Shown here: piece by piece, positions 7,756 to 17,227 of the stretch
How the letters are laid out: every line of letters starts with the position of its first letter
Numbering within the stretch: the stretch's first letter is position 1
Source: JAZNUH01 sp045592225
GTDB lineage: Bacteria; Bacillota; Clostridia; UMGS1883; UMGS1540
Reading direction: 5' to 3'
Assembly (NCBI GenBank): GCA_045592225.1
Contig: JAZNUH010000094.1
Span: 1-40,985, forward strand
DNA: 40,985 nucleotides
The notes under the pieces: generated by a model
Told to the model about the DNA's origin: nothing
The model's input: the letters and a program-made list of their open reading frames with translations, nothing else
Databases searched by the model: none
Made by a program: the position numbers and the translations under genes

Positions 7756-9942
7756 GTGGCTAAGAGCAAGAAAAATATCAAGAAGCGTATGATGGGTCTC
7801 TATATTGTTTTTTTAGTATGCATGGTCATTTTACTGGGTGTAACCGCCTACTGGCAGTTTATACGCGGCAGCTGGCTTAAGGAGGAGGCTGAAAAGCAGC
7901 AGACGCGCGACAGCCTTGTAACCGCAAAGCGCGGTGTTATTTATGACCGTAATATGAAGGTTATTGCACAAAGTGCAAGTGCATATATGGTGTGCGTTGT
8001 GCCTGTGGAAATAAATAAAGAAGAAGGCAACGCCGAAATGGTGTCCAAGGCACTTTCCGAAATCCTTGATATAGACTATGAAGCGGTATATGAAAAAACA
8101 CAGAGAGATTCATACTACGAAATTGTAGCAAAAAAAGTAGAACAGAGTGATGTTGATAAAATTAAGGCGCTGGAGCTTCCCGGTGTAAGATTTGACGAGG
8201 ATACAAAGAGATATTACCCCAACGGTAACTTTGCATCCCACGTTATCGGCTTTACAGGGGATGATAACCAGGGCCTTGACGGCATTGAGGCAATTTTAAA
8301 CGAGGAGCTCAGCGGAATATCGGGCAGAATAAGAACGGCAAAGAATGCGGCAGGCACCGATATGCCCTACGAACACGAAGAATACGTTGACCCGGTAGAC
8401 GGAGGAGACGTTGTACTTACAATAGATGAGGTTATCCAGCACTTTACCGAAAAGCACCTTGAAGATGCACGCATAAATAATAGTATTCTGGAGGGTGCTT
8501 CAGCCATTGTTATGAATCCGCAGACGGGCGAAATACTTGCAATGACCACCAAGCCCGATTTTGACTTAAATCAGCCATTCCTTATAGAGGACGAAGAAAT
8601 TCTGAGCATAATTGCCGAGCTTGAAGGTGACGAAAAAACCAAAGCAGTAAACGAGGCACTGCAAAAGAAGTGGAGAAACAAGGCAACGGTTGATACATAC
8701 GAGCCGGGCTCAACCTTCAAGGCAATGGTTGCGGCAGCGGCAATAGAAGAAAATGTTATAGGACCGAATGACACCTTCACCTGCACAGGCTCCAAAACAG
8801 TTTCGGGCGTGCCTATAAGATGTCACAAGGTTACCGGACACGGCACACAGACCTTTGAAGAAGCGGTTAAAAATTCCTGTAACCCCGCACTTATGGAAAT
8901 TGGCGCAAAGCTGGGCAAGGAAAACTTTATAAAATATTTCAAGGCATTCGGATTTATGGAAAAAACAGGACTTGAGCTTGGCGAATCTGTGGGTATTTTC
9001 CATAACCCCAAAAGCTTTACAGAACTGAATCTGGCAACAAGCTCCTTCGGACAGAGCTTTACTGTTACACCCTTGCAGATGATTAATGCAATGTGTGCAA
9101 TAGCAAACGGCGGCAATCTTATGAAGCCCCACCTTGTAAAAGAGGTAATCGGGCAGGACGGTTCAATAATAACCACGGTAGAGCCGGAGATAATCCGTCA
9201 GGTTATATCCAAGGATACAAGCGACAAGATGCGTACAATACTCGAAAGCGTTGTATCCGACGGCGGCGGTAAAAACGCCTATGTAAAAGGCTACAGAGTA
9301 GCCGGCAAAACGGGTACAAGTGAAAAGCTTCCCCGTGGAAGCGGAACATACATAGCATCATTTCTGGGCTTTGCCCCTGCCGACAATCCGCAGATAGCGG
9401 TTATAGTAATGCTTGACAATCCCGGTGGTGACGAATACTACGGCGGTATGATTGCGGCACCTGTTGTAGGCAGAATAATGGAGGATACTCTCCGTTATCT
9501 GGGCGTTGAACCGCAGTACACGGCAGAAGAGCTTGAAAGCAACGAAACAGCAATACCCGAGGTTGTGGGTATGAGCCTGTCCGAAGCACAGGGCACACTT
9601 GCAAATAACGGATTTAAATATCTTGTTGTGGGTGAGGGTGACAAGGTAATAAGCCAGATGCCCAAGGCAGGAACAAGACTCGGTGCAAATGCAATTTGCA
9701 TACTTTATACTGCAGAGGGAAGCGACGGACAAACGGCAGTAGTGCCCGATGTAACACAAATGTCGGCGTATGACTGTAACTATACACTTACAAACGCAGG
9801 GCTTAACTTTAAAGTAACAGGGCCGGGCAAAAACATACAAAACGGCGCGGCAATGGCAATTAAGCAGGAGCCTGCACCGGGAACAGAGCTGCCGCTCGGC
9901 TCGGTGGTAAGCGTTGAATTCAGAAGTGTGAGCATTGAATAA
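7756..9942 (+). CDS. pbpB: Class B penicillin-binding protein with two PASTA domains (division transpeptidase, PBP2B/SpoVD type)
   Basis: This septal peptidoglycan transpeptidase works with FtsW. GTG start with GGAGG ahead. The 728 residues comprise a membrane anchor (about 13-33), the PBP dimerisation domain (from RGVIYDRN, residue 59), and the transpeptidase domain with active site Ser319 (STFK), Ser374-Cys-Asn and Lys518-Thr-Gly. Two PASTA domains follow (about 596-660 from AIPEVVGMS, and about 665-727 from VVPDVTQMS). Length and two PASTA units resemble B. subtilis PBP2B (which has two) more than SpoVD (one). Clostridial homologues at this position are often named SpoVD, and only one such gene is present here, so a vegetative role is more likely. 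PASTA domains are thought to bind wall fragments. Confidence 0.95.
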   Translation: MAKSKKNIKKRMMGLYIVFLVCMVILLGVTAYWQFIRGSWLKEEAEKQQTRDSLVTAKRGVIYDRNMKVIAQSASAYMVCVVPVEINKEEGNAEMVSKALSEILDIDYEAVYEKTQRDSYYEIVAKKVEQSDVDKIKALELPGVRFDEDTKRYYPNGNFASHVIGFTGDDNQGLDGIEAILNEELSGISGRIRTAKNAAGTDMPYEHEEYVDPVDGGDVVLTIDEVIQHFTEKHLEDARINNSILEGASAIVMNPQTGEILAMTTKPDFDLNQPFLIEDEEILSIIAELEGDEKTKAVNEALQKKWRNKATVDTYEPGSTFKAMVAAAAIEENVIGPNDTFTCTGSKTVSGVPIRCHKVTGHGTQTFEEAVKNSCNPALMEIGAKLGKENFIKYFKAFGFMEKTGLELGESVGIFHNPKSFTELNLATSSFGQSFTVTPLQMINAMCAIANGGNLMKPHLVKEVIGQDGSIITTVEPEIIRQVISKDTSDKMRTILESVVSDGGGKNAYVKGYRVAGKTGTSEKLPRGSGTYIASFLGFAPADNPQIAVIVMLDNPGGDEYYGGMIAAPVVGRIMEDTLRYLGVEPQYTAEELESNETAIPEVVGMSLSEAQGTLANNGFKYLVVGEGDKVISQMPKAGTRLGANAICILYTAEGSDGQTAVVPDVTQMSAYDCNYTLTNAGLNFKVTGPGKNIQNGAAMAIKQEPAPGTELPLGSVVSVEFRSVSIE

Positions 9943-9958
9943 TATGGAGGAGTAATTT

Positions 9959-11410
9959 ATGCGATTAAGCCGAATACTTAAAAACGTAAATTGCGATATA
10001 AACGGCAAAGACGTTGAAATAACATCAATTGAATATGATTCCCGAAAGGTACGTGAGGGCTCTTTGTTTGTTGCAATAAAGGGCTACAGCACCGACGGAC
10101 ACCTTTATATTGATAAGGCAATAGAAAAGGGCGCGGCGGCAATTTTAGCAGAAAACTGTGATGCACAGGGCATAACTGTTGCAATAGCAAAGGACACACG
10201 CAAGGCGCTTGCTATGGCAGCTAAAGAGTTTTACGGCAACAGTGCTGACCGTCTTAAGATAATAGGTGTAACGGGAACCAACGGAAAAACGACAACAACC
10301 TTTCTTATAAAGCAGATTCTGGAGCTTGTGGGATACAAGACAGGACTTATAGGCACAAACCAGAATATGATTTGTGACAGAGTTATTGAAGCCAGCCGCA
10401 CAACCCCCGAATCGGCTGAACTGCACAAGCTTTTCGGCGAAATGGAGGATGCAGGTGTAACTCATGTAATTATGGAGGTTTCCTCCCATTCGCTTTATCT
10501 TGACAGAACCTATGGCATAAACTTTGAGGTGGGTGTGTTTACAAACCTTACACAGGATCACCTTGATTTTCACGGAACCATGGAAGAATATATGAAAAGC
10601 AAGGCAATCCTCTTTTCAAACTGCAAAAAGGGTTGCATAAACGTGGATGACAGCTGGGCGGACGGCATAATGAGCCGCGCTGCATGTCCCGTAAGCACCT
10701 ACGGCATAAAAAAGGCTTGTGACCTTAAGGCAGAAAACATCCGTATGAGTGAAAGAGGAGTAATATTCAGTCTTTACACCGACGGGGCTGAGCATACTGT
10801 AAGACTCGGCATACCGGGTAACTTTTCGGCATACAATGCTCTTTCGGCAATAGCCGCTTGTAAAGCACTTGACATAAGCATGGAAGACATTGTCAAGGGT
10901 CTTGTGGTTGCAAAGGGTGTAAAGGGCAGAGCAGAGGTGGTATCAATCCCCTCGCCTTATACAGTAATTATAGATTATGCACACACACCCGACGGGGTTG
11001 AAAATATAATAAATGCGGTAAAAAGCTTTGCAGAGGGCAGAATAATAACCCTTTTCGGCTGCGGCGGTGACCGTGACAGAACAAAAAGACCCATAATGGG
11101 CAAAATTGCGGCACAGCTTTCAGATTACTGCGTAGTAACAAGCGACAATCCCCGTACCGAAGACCCTGTTTCAATTATCAACGATATTTTAGAGGGTATG
11201 AAAGGCTTTGAAGACAAATACACCGTTGTACCAGACAGAGTACAGGCGATACGTACAGCTATGGAAATGGCAGGGGAAAAGGATATAATTATTCTTGCAG
11301 GCAAGGGTCACGAAACCTACCAGATACTCAAGGACAAAACAATAGATTTTGATGAGCGCGTTGTTGTAAAAAGTATATTCAAGGAATTGTCAGGAGAAGT
11401 AGATGATTAA
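9959..11410 (+). CDS. murE: UDP-MurNAc-L-Ala-D-Glu:meso-diaminopimelate ligase
   Basis: This cytosolic ATP-dependent ligase adds the third amino acid of the peptidoglycan stem. The 483 residues include the substrate-binding N-terminal domain (TSIEYDSRKVREGSLFVAIKG), the ATP loop GTNGKTTT (106-113), the carbamylated-lysine region, and the C-terminal ligase domain. The motif DNPR at 396-399 is the accepted signature for meso-diaminopimelate rather than lysine, so the wall is probably of the DAP type. ATG start with GGAGGAG ahead, 17 bases after the PBP gene. It overlaps murF by 8 bases. Confidence 0.98.
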   Translation: MRLSRILKNVNCDINGKDVEITSIEYDSRKVREGSLFVAIKGYSTDGHLYIDKAIEKGAAAILAENCDAQGITVAIAKDTRKALAMAAKEFYGNSADRLKIIGVTGTNGKTTTTFLIKQILELVGYKTGLIGTNQNMICDRVIEASRTTPESAELHKLFGEMEDAGVTHVIMEVSSHSLYLDRTYGINFEVGVFTNLTQDHLDFHGTMEEYMKSKAILFSNCKKGCINVDDSWADGIMSRAACPVSTYGIKKACDLKAENIRMSERGVIFSLYTDGAEHTVRLGIPGNFSAYNALSAIAACKALDISMEDIVKGLVVAKGVKGRAEVVSIPSPYTVIIDYAHTPDGVENIINAVKSFAEGRIITLFGCGGDRDRTKRPIMGKIAAQLSDYCVVTSDNPRTEDPVSIINDILEGMKGFEDKYTVVPDRVQAIRTAMEMAGEKDIIILAGKGHETYQILKDKTIDFDERVVVKSIFKELSGEVDD

Positions 11411-12746
11411 ATTAACCGCTAAAGAAATATGCAGTGCAGTAAAGGGTATACTGCAGGGAAACGGAGATATAGCTTTAACCGAGGTAAGCACAGACAGCCG
11501 CAAGGTAAATGAAAACTGCCTGTTTATAGGCATAAAGGGTGAAAACTTTGACGGCTCTCTTTATGCTGACAAGGCGCTTTGTGCAGGTGCAGCTGCAGCA
11601 CTTGTAAGCAGTGACATAAAAGCACCCGAGGGTAAGGCGGTTATAAAGGTAGATGACACACGTGCGGCACTTCTGGCCCTGGCAGGATATGTGCGTGACA
11701 AGTTTGACATAAAGCTTGTGGGTATAACAGGCAGTGTGGGTAAAACCACCACCAAAGAGATGATATACAAGGTTATGTCGGCAGGGTTTAATACCCATAA
11801 AACAGAAGGCAATTTTAATAATGATATAGGACTTCCGCTTACACTTTTAAAGCTTGCGGAGGGGCACAGCGCCGCAGTAATCGAAATGGGTATGAGTGCG
11901 GCGGGAGAAATTTCTGTTCTCACCCGAGTGGCAAAGCCTACCGCGGCGGTTATAACCAATATAGGAATGAGCCATATTGAACACCTTAAAACAAGAGAAA
12001 ACATTTTAAAAGCAAAGCTTGAAATACTTGAAGGCTTAAAGAGTGACGGTGTTCTCATAATAAACGGTGACGATGAATATCTTTCAAAGGTAGTCGACAC
12101 AGGCTTTAAAACAGTAAAATACGGCTTTGGCGAAAACTGTGATGTGAGAGGAGAAATAACCTCGGAAAATACCATGCTGGTATTTGGCGAAGAGGTTAAA
12201 ATACCCATAGAGGGCAGACATAATATGTACAATGCCCTGGCGGCAATTGCAGTGGGCAGAGAATACGGCATAAGCGTAAAGGATGCGGCACAGAGTATTG
12301 CACAGTTTAAAACCGACCAGAGACGTCAGAATACAGTTGACGTTGGCGGGGTTTCGGTTATATGTGATTATTACAATGCAAACCCCCAGTCAATGGCGGC
12401 GGCGCTTGAGCTTTTATGCGGCGGTGAAGCAAAAAGAAGAATAGCAGTATTGGGAGATATGCTCGAGCTTGGTGATTTCAGCAGGCAATGTCACGCCCAA
12501 ATTGGTGAAAAGGCGGCACAGACAGGAGTGGATATGATTTTTGCCTATGGCGAAATGGCAGAAACTCTTGTCAATGCGGCAAAGCAGGCAGGCATTGATA
12601 AAGCAACGGCATATTCTGATAAAAAACAACTTGCGGCAGAGCTTACAGCCACACTCGAAAAGGGTGACAAGGTACTTATCAAAGGCTCACGCGGAATGAA
12701 AATGGAAGAGGTTTACGAGGTGATTTCAAGTGAAATGGATAATTAG
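11403..12746 (+). CDS. murF: UDP-MurNAc-tripeptide:D-alanyl-D-alanine ligase
   Basis: MurF adds D-Ala-D-Ala to the UDP-MurNAc-tripeptide, the last cytoplasmic step before MraY. The 447-residue protein has the N-terminal MurF-type domain (TEVSTDSRKVNENCLFIGIKG), the ATP loop GSVGKTTTKEM, the central NFNNDIGLPLTLL motif typical of MurF, and a C-terminal domain with VICDYYNANPQSM and KGSRGMKMEEV. Its ATG lies inside the last codons of murE (8-base overlap) and its own end overlaps mraY by 17 bases, indicating tight translational coupling across murE-murF-mraY. Confidence 0.98.
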   Translation: MIKLTAKEICSAVKGILQGNGDIALTEVSTDSRKVNENCLFIGIKGENFDGSLYADKALCAGAAAALVSSDIKAPEGKAVIKVDDTRAALLALAGYVRDKFDIKLVGITGSVGKTTTKEMIYKVMSAGFNTHKTEGNFNNDIGLPLTLLKLAEGHSAAVIEMGMSAAGEISVLTRVAKPTAAVITNIGMSHIEHLKTRENILKAKLEILEGLKSDGVLIINGDDEYLSKVVDTGFKTVKYGFGENCDVRGEITSENTMLVFGEEVKIPIEGRHNMYNALAAIAVGREYGISVKDAAQSIAQFKTDQRRQNTVDVGGVSVICDYYNANPQSMAAALELLCGGEAKRRIAVLGDMLELGDFSRQCHAQIGEKAAQTGVDMIFAYGEMAETLVNAAKQAGIDKATAYSDKKQLAAELTATLEKGDKVLIKGSRGMKMEEVYEVISSEMDN

Positions 12747-13671
12747 TTTTATGGTGGCTTTTGCCGTTTCTGCTATATTGGGCAAGTTTTTAATTCCTGT
12801 ACTGCACCGAATGAAATTCGGTCAGCAGATAAGAGAGGAAGGCCCCAGCTGGCACGAGAAGAAAAGCGGCACACCTACCATGGGCGGTATAATGTTTATC
12901 ATTACCTTTATAGTGTGTGTGGCGGTGCTTATAAGAGATATAAGGGCAATCGCGGTAGCGGTAGCGGCTGTTTTGTTCGGAATTATCGGTTTTGCGGATG
13001 ACTATATAAAGGTAGTAAAAAAACGTAATCTGGGTCTTACTGCGGCACAGAAGTTCCTGGCACAGCTTGTTGTTGCCTGTGCATTTGTATTTACTCTTAT
13101 GTATACCAAAATGATTGATACCTCGGTATATGTACCCTTTTTCGGTGGAGTAAATCTTGGCTGGGCATTACCTCCGCTGGCGGTAATATTTATGGTTGGC
13201 ATGGTTAATGCAGTAAATCTTACCGACGGAATTGACGGTCTTGCAGGCTTTGTATCCCTTGCTGTTATACTGTTTTTTGCAGTAGCGGCGGCTATGGTGG
13301 GCAAAGAGGAAATAGGCATTTCAGCGGCAATAGCGGCAGGTGCCGTTTTAGGGTTTTTGGTATATAACATTCATCCTGCACAGGTGTTTATGGGCGATAC
13401 AGGCTCGCTGTTTCTGGGCGGCTTTATATCCGCCGTATCCATTGCAATGGGATTTGAAATACTGCTCATAATGTGCGGAATAATGTTTATCGTTGAAACA
13501 CTTTCGGTTATACTGCAGGTGGCTTCGTTTAAGCTTACCGGCAAACGCATATTTAAAATGAGCCCCATTCACCATCATTTTGAAATGTGCGGAATGAGTG
13601 AGAATGCAATTGTAATTATGTTTGTGGGAATAACAGTGGTAATGTGCATACTGGCATATTTTGCTGTATAA
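12730..13671 (+). CDS. mraY: Phospho-N-acetylmuramoyl-pentapeptide-transferase
   Basis: This polytopic membrane enzyme makes lipid I from UDP-MurNAc-pentapeptide and undecaprenyl phosphate. The 313-residue protein shows about ten hydrophobic segments and the conserved sites: KKSGTPTMGG, the acidic FADDYIKV, NLTDGIDGLAG, and the MSPIHHHFEMCGMSE histidine motif. The GTG start at 12730 lies within murF and follows GAGGTGAT. In many relatives murD stands next; here ftsW begins 11 bases later. Confidence 0.98.
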   Translation: MKWIISFMVAFAVSAILGKFLIPVLHRMKFGQQIREEGPSWHEKKSGTPTMGGIMFIITFIVCVAVLIRDIRAIAVAVAAVLFGIIGFADDYIKVVKKRNLGLTAAQKFLAQLVVACAFVFTLMYTKMIDTSVYVPFFGGVNLGWALPPLAVIFMVGMVNAVNLTDGIDGLAGFVSLAVILFFAVAAAMVGKEEIGISAAIAAGAVLGFLVYNIHPAQVFMGDTGSLFLGGFISAVSIAMGFEILLIMCGIMFIVETLSVILQVASFKLTGKRIFKMSPIHHHFEMCGMSENAIVIMFVGITVVMCILAYFAV

Positions 13672-13681
13672 GGAGTTTAAT

Positions 13682-14842
13682 ATGGCACGCAGAAGGCAGA
13701 GCTTAAAAATTAATAAAAGAAGCAAAAAGGGTGGTATTGATATGCCTCTCTTTATTACCTTGCTTATAATGCTTGCCTTTGGTCTTATAATGATATTCAG
13801 CGCAAGCTCACCCTCGGCATATTACGAGGTGGGCGACAAATTTTACTACATAAAAAGACAGCTTTTGTTTACGGTAGTGGGATTTGCGTGTATGGTATGG
13901 GCAATGAACATATCAATAAAAACTATAAAAAAGTATGCTCCCCATCTGTGCCTTGTTTCGCTGATACTGATGATTGCAGTTATATTTGTAGGACAGTCGG
14001 GCGGTGGTGCACAGAGATGGCTGGCTTTCGGGCCAATCACCTTTCAGCCCTCCGAGCTTGCCAAATACGCACTTGTGTTTTATTTTGCAAAGCTTTTAAC
14101 CGAGCGCCCCAAAAATCATCTTGATAATTTTGTCAGCGGATTTCTTCCCTATATAGGTATAATGGGTGCTTTTGCACTTTGCCTTTTTTTACAGGACCAC
14201 TTAAGCGGTATAGTAATTATTTTTGCATCGCTTATGGTATTACTGTTTGCGGCAGGGGCAAAGCCTTCGCATTTTATTGTGGTTCTGATAGTGGGTGTAA
14301 TTGGCCTGTTTGTACTGGCGTATATTGAACCCTACAGACTTAAAAGACTTACAGCCTTTATAGACCCATTTGGAGATAAAATGGACACAGGCTGGCAGAT
14401 AGTTCAGGGACTTTATGCAATAGGCTCGGGCGGAATGTTTGGCAGAGGTCTGGGACAGAGCCGACAAAAGTTTTTGTACATACCCGAAGCGCACAATGAC
14501 TATATATATGCGATAATCTGTGAAGAGCTGGGCTTTATCGGAGCACTTGCGGTAGCAATACTCTTTGCGGTGTTTATTACAAGAGGAATATATATTGCTT
14601 TGAATTGTCCCGATAAGTTTACATCACTGGTGGCATTCGGAATAACCTCGGTGCTGGGTCTTCAGTATCTTATAAATGTAGGGGTTGTTACTTCTGCCAT
14701 TCCAAACACAGGTATGCAGCTGCCTTTCTTCAGCGCCGGCGGAACATCACTTTTAATTATGATGACAGCGGTGGGTGTATTGCTTAACATTTCGCGGTAT
14801 GCCAAAAAGAAGGAATCGGAAGGAGAAGAGGCGGAAAAATGA
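13682..14842 (+). CDS. ftsW: FtsW/RodA/SpoVE family lipid II polymerase
   Basis: This SEDS-family glycosyltransferase polymerises lipid II at the septum together with the class B PBP encoded upstream. The 386 residues have a basic N-terminal tail and about ten membrane segments. Family motifs include GLIMIFSASSP near the first helix, GGGAQRWLAFGPITFQPSELAKYALV, GWQIVQGLYAIGSGGMFGRGLGQS, the HNDYIYAIICEELGFIG motif, and NTGMQLPFFSAGGTSLL. The ATG at 13682 has AAGGAG ahead; an upstream in-frame ATG at 13661 lies within mraY and lacks a ribosome binding site. B. subtilis SpoVE occupies the same place, so a sporulation role cannot be excluded, but only one SEDS gene is in this cluster. It overlaps murG by ATGA. 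Confidence 0.96.
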   Translation: MARRRQSLKINKRSKKGGIDMPLFITLLIMLAFGLIMIFSASSPSAYYEVGDKFYYIKRQLLFTVVGFACMVWAMNISIKTIKKYAPHLCLVSLILMIAVIFVGQSGGGAQRWLAFGPITFQPSELAKYALVFYFAKLLTERPKNHLDNFVSGFLPYIGIMGAFALCLFLQDHLSGIVIIFASLMVLLFAAGAKPSHFIVVLIVGVIGLFVLAYIEPYRLKRLTAFIDPFGDKMDTGWQIVQGLYAIGSGGMFGRGLGQSRQKFLYIPEAHNDYIYAIICEELGFIGALAVAILFAVFITRGIYIALNCPDKFTSLVAFGITSVLGLQYLINVGVVTSAIPNTGMQLPFFSAGGTSLLIMMTAVGVLLNISRYAKKKESEGEEAEK

Positions 14843-15927
14843 GAATTATTTTGTCAGGCGGAGGTACAGCAGGACACATAAACCCTGCTATTGCAATAGC
14901 AAATTATTTTAAAAGCCGTGAACCCGACTGTGAAATTTTATTTATAGGAACTCCGGGCGGAATGGAATGCGGTCTTGTAGAAAGAGAAGGCTATCCCATG
15001 CGCCATATAAAGGTGACGGGACTTAAAAGAAGCCTTAGCCTTGACACGATAAAAACCTTGAAAAATGCCGTAACCTCCTATTCTGCGGCGAAAAAAATTA
15101 TAAAGGAATTCGCCCCTGATGCAGTTATAGGAACAGGTGGATATGTTTGTGCGCCTGTTATGTTTGCGGCGGCACACTATAAAATACCCACCCTTGTGCA
15201 CGAGCAAAATGTAATTCCCGGTCTTACGGTAAAAATGCTTGCAAACTGTGTGGATGTAACTGCAATAAGCTTTGAAGAAACAGTGCAGTACCTTAAAAAA
15301 GTACGTCGCACAGAGCTTGTGGGCAATCCTATACGAAACGGCATTCTTTCTGCCAAAAAGACAGAAAATGACGAACCTGTTGTGCTTATCAGCGGCGGCA
15401 GTCTTGGTGCGGACAGTATTAACAATGCACTTGTAGAGCTGCTTGGTCTGCCGGGACAGGGGTATTATAAAATTATTGCTTCGGTAGGACAGAGAAATTA
15501 CGATAAAATAATGCAAAAAATTAAGGAAGCAGGTATTACTCCCGGCCCTGATAAAGAAATTCTTCCTTATATATATAATATGGATGAAGTACTGGCAATG
15601 GCAGATGTGGCAATTACACGCGCCGGAGCTATAACGGTAAGCGAGCTTTGTGCAATAGGTAAGCCGGCAATTATAATTCCAAGCCCCAATGTTGCACACA
15701 ATCATCAGCTTTACAATGCGCGCTATATGGAAAAACGCGGCGCGGCAGTAGTAATACTTGAAGAGGAGCTGACGGGTAAGCTGTTGGCAGAGCAGATTAA
15801 AAAACTTCTTTCAGACAAAGAACTTCTTAAAAAGATGAGCCGGGCAGGTAAGGCGGCGGCAATAACCACCTCTTGTGAGGGTATATATAATATAATGAAG
15901 GAACTCATCATAAAAAGGGGCAAGTAA
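14839..15927 (+). CDS. murG: UDP-GlcNAc:undecaprenyl-PP-MurNAc-pentapeptide GlcNAc transferase
   Basis: MurG converts lipid I to lipid II at the inner membrane face. The 362-residue GT28-family protein has the glycine-rich N-terminal loop SGGGTAGHINPA, GTGGYVCAPV, HEQNVIPG, the second glycine-rich loop ISGGSLGADSIN, and the sugar-nucleotide region MADVAITRAGAITVSEL followed by IPSPNVAHNHQLYNA. It starts at the ATGA shared with the ftsW stop codon and sits in its standard place in the cluster. Confidence 0.98.
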   Translation: MRIILSGGGTAGHINPAIAIANYFKSREPDCEILFIGTPGGMECGLVEREGYPMRHIKVTGLKRSLSLDTIKTLKNAVTSYSAAKKIIKEFAPDAVIGTGGYVCAPVMFAAAHYKIPTLVHEQNVIPGLTVKMLANCVDVTAISFEETVQYLKKVRRTELVGNPIRNGILSAKKTENDEPVVLISGGSLGADSINNALVELLGLPGQGYYKIIASVGQRNYDKIMQKIKEAGITPGPDKEILPYIYNMDEVLAMADVAITRAGAITVSELCAIGKPAIIIPSPNVAHNHQLYNARYMEKRGAAVVILEEELTGKLLAEQIKKLLSDKELLKKMSRAGKAAAITTSCEGIYNIMKELIIKRGK

Positions 15928-15973
15928 CCACTTTCGGCATCTTTGCATAGTATGTATTTGCGGAGGTGCTTTG

Positions 15974-17224
15974 ATGAGCAAAATTATAATTAACGGAGGA
16001 CGTCCCCTTCGGGGCAGTGTGAGTGTTCAGGGAGCAAAGAATTCAGTTTTACCTATTCTTGCGGCAACAATACTCAGCGGCTGCGAAAGTGTAATAGAGG
16101 GATGCCCCGATTTAAACGACGTAGATTATTCCATACAGATTTTAGAATACTTAGGATGCAAGGTAAAAAGGGAAGGCAGTACCATAACTGTTGATTCATC
16201 TACCGTAAAAACCAGCTGCATTCCCGATGAGCTTATGTGTAAAATGCGCTCGTCCATTACCTTTTTAGGCCCTATTACCGCCCGCTGCGGAAGTGCATAT
16301 ATGTGTTCTCCCGGCGGATGTGAGTTGGGTCCCCGTCCCATTGACCTACATATAAAGGCTTTGGGTAAAATGGGTGCCGAGGTGACTGAACAGGGCGGAC
16401 ATGTAAAGGCAGTTGCACCCGGTCTTATAGGCAGGGATTTGCATCTGGATTTCCCGAGTGTGGGCGCTACCGAGAATATTATGATGGCGGCAACACTTGC
16501 AAAGGGAACAACAATAATTACAAATGCGGCAAAGGAACCCGAAATAGTGGATTTGCAAAACTTTCTTGTAAAGATGGGCGCAAAAATCCGCGGCGCAGGA
16601 AGTGACGTAATCATTATAGAAGGCGTAACACGTCTTTATCCTGTAACCCACAGAATAATACCTGACAGAATTGTAGCGGCAACCTATCTTTGTGCCGCGG
16701 CAATGACAGGCGGCAAGGCAGAGCTTAAAAATGTAAAGCCGGGTCATATCCGCGCCATACTTTCTGCTTTAAAGGATACAGGTGCGGCGGTTATAAGCCG
16801 CAAAAATTCGGTGCTTGTTACAGCAGGGTCACGTCTTTTGCCTTTAAACATACTGCGTACCCTTCCATATCCGGGTTTTCCCACCGATGCACAGGCGATG
16901 CTCACCGCAATGCTGTGTGTGGCAGACGGAACAAGCATAGTGGTTGAAAGCATTTTTGAAAACCGTTTCCGTCATTGTCCCGAGCTTTGTAAAATGGGCG
17001 CAAAAATAAATGCCCACGGTAATGTGGCGGTTATAAAGGGTGTAAAGCACCTTACCGGTGCCGAGGTAACTGCGGCAGAGCTTCGCGGTGGTGCGGCGCT
17101 TACCGTTGCAGGTGTTGCAGCAAGAGGAAAAAGTGTGGTACACGGAACAGAATATATTCACAGAGGCTACTCTGATATAGTTGGTGATTTATGTTGCCTC
17201 GGGGCGGACATAACGGAGGAATGA
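15974..17224 (+). CDS. murA: UDP-N-acetylglucosamine 1-carboxyvinyltransferase
   Basis: MurA transfers enolpyruvate from PEP to UDP-GlcNAc, the first committed step of peptidoglycan synthesis and the target of fosfomycin. The 416-residue protein shows GAKNSVLPILAATIL near the N-terminus, the active-site loop SPGGCELGPRPIDLH with the fosfomycin-reactive Cys kept, GATENIMMAATLAKG, and the PGFPTDAQAM region. The ATG at 15974 follows GGAGGTG; a TTG directly before it is too close. It is separated from murG by 46 bases without a visible terminator. Its place between murG and divIB is where many Bacilli carry murB, and some Clostridia have murA there. Confidence 0.97.
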   Translation: MSKIIINGGRPLRGSVSVQGAKNSVLPILAATILSGCESVIEGCPDLNDVDYSIQILEYLGCKVKREGSTITVDSSTVKTSCIPDELMCKMRSSITFLGPITARCGSAYMCSPGGCELGPRPIDLHIKALGKMGAEVTEQGGHVKAVAPGLIGRDLHLDFPSVGATENIMMAATLAKGTTIITNAAKEPEIVDLQNFLVKMGAKIRGAGSDVIIIEGVTRLYPVTHRIIPDRIVAATYLCAAAMTGGKAELKNVKPGHIRAILSALKDTGAAVISRKNSVLVTAGSRLLPLNILRTLPYPGFPTDAQAMLTAMLCVADGTSIVVESIFENRFRHCPELCKMGAKINAHGNVAVIKGVKHLTGAEVTAAELRGGAALTVAGVAARGKSVVHGTEYIHRGYSDIVGDLCCLGADITEE

Positions 17225-17227
17225 TAA

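Noticed and set aside
11561..12271. Minus-strand frame of 236 codons opposite murF
   Set aside because: It mirrors the murF codon pattern and has low-complexity Ser/Ala composition; no support as a gene.
14938..15705. Long minus-strand open frame opposite murG
   Set aside because: Composition is Cys/Tyr/His-rich and antisense to a certain gene; it has no domain or start signal.
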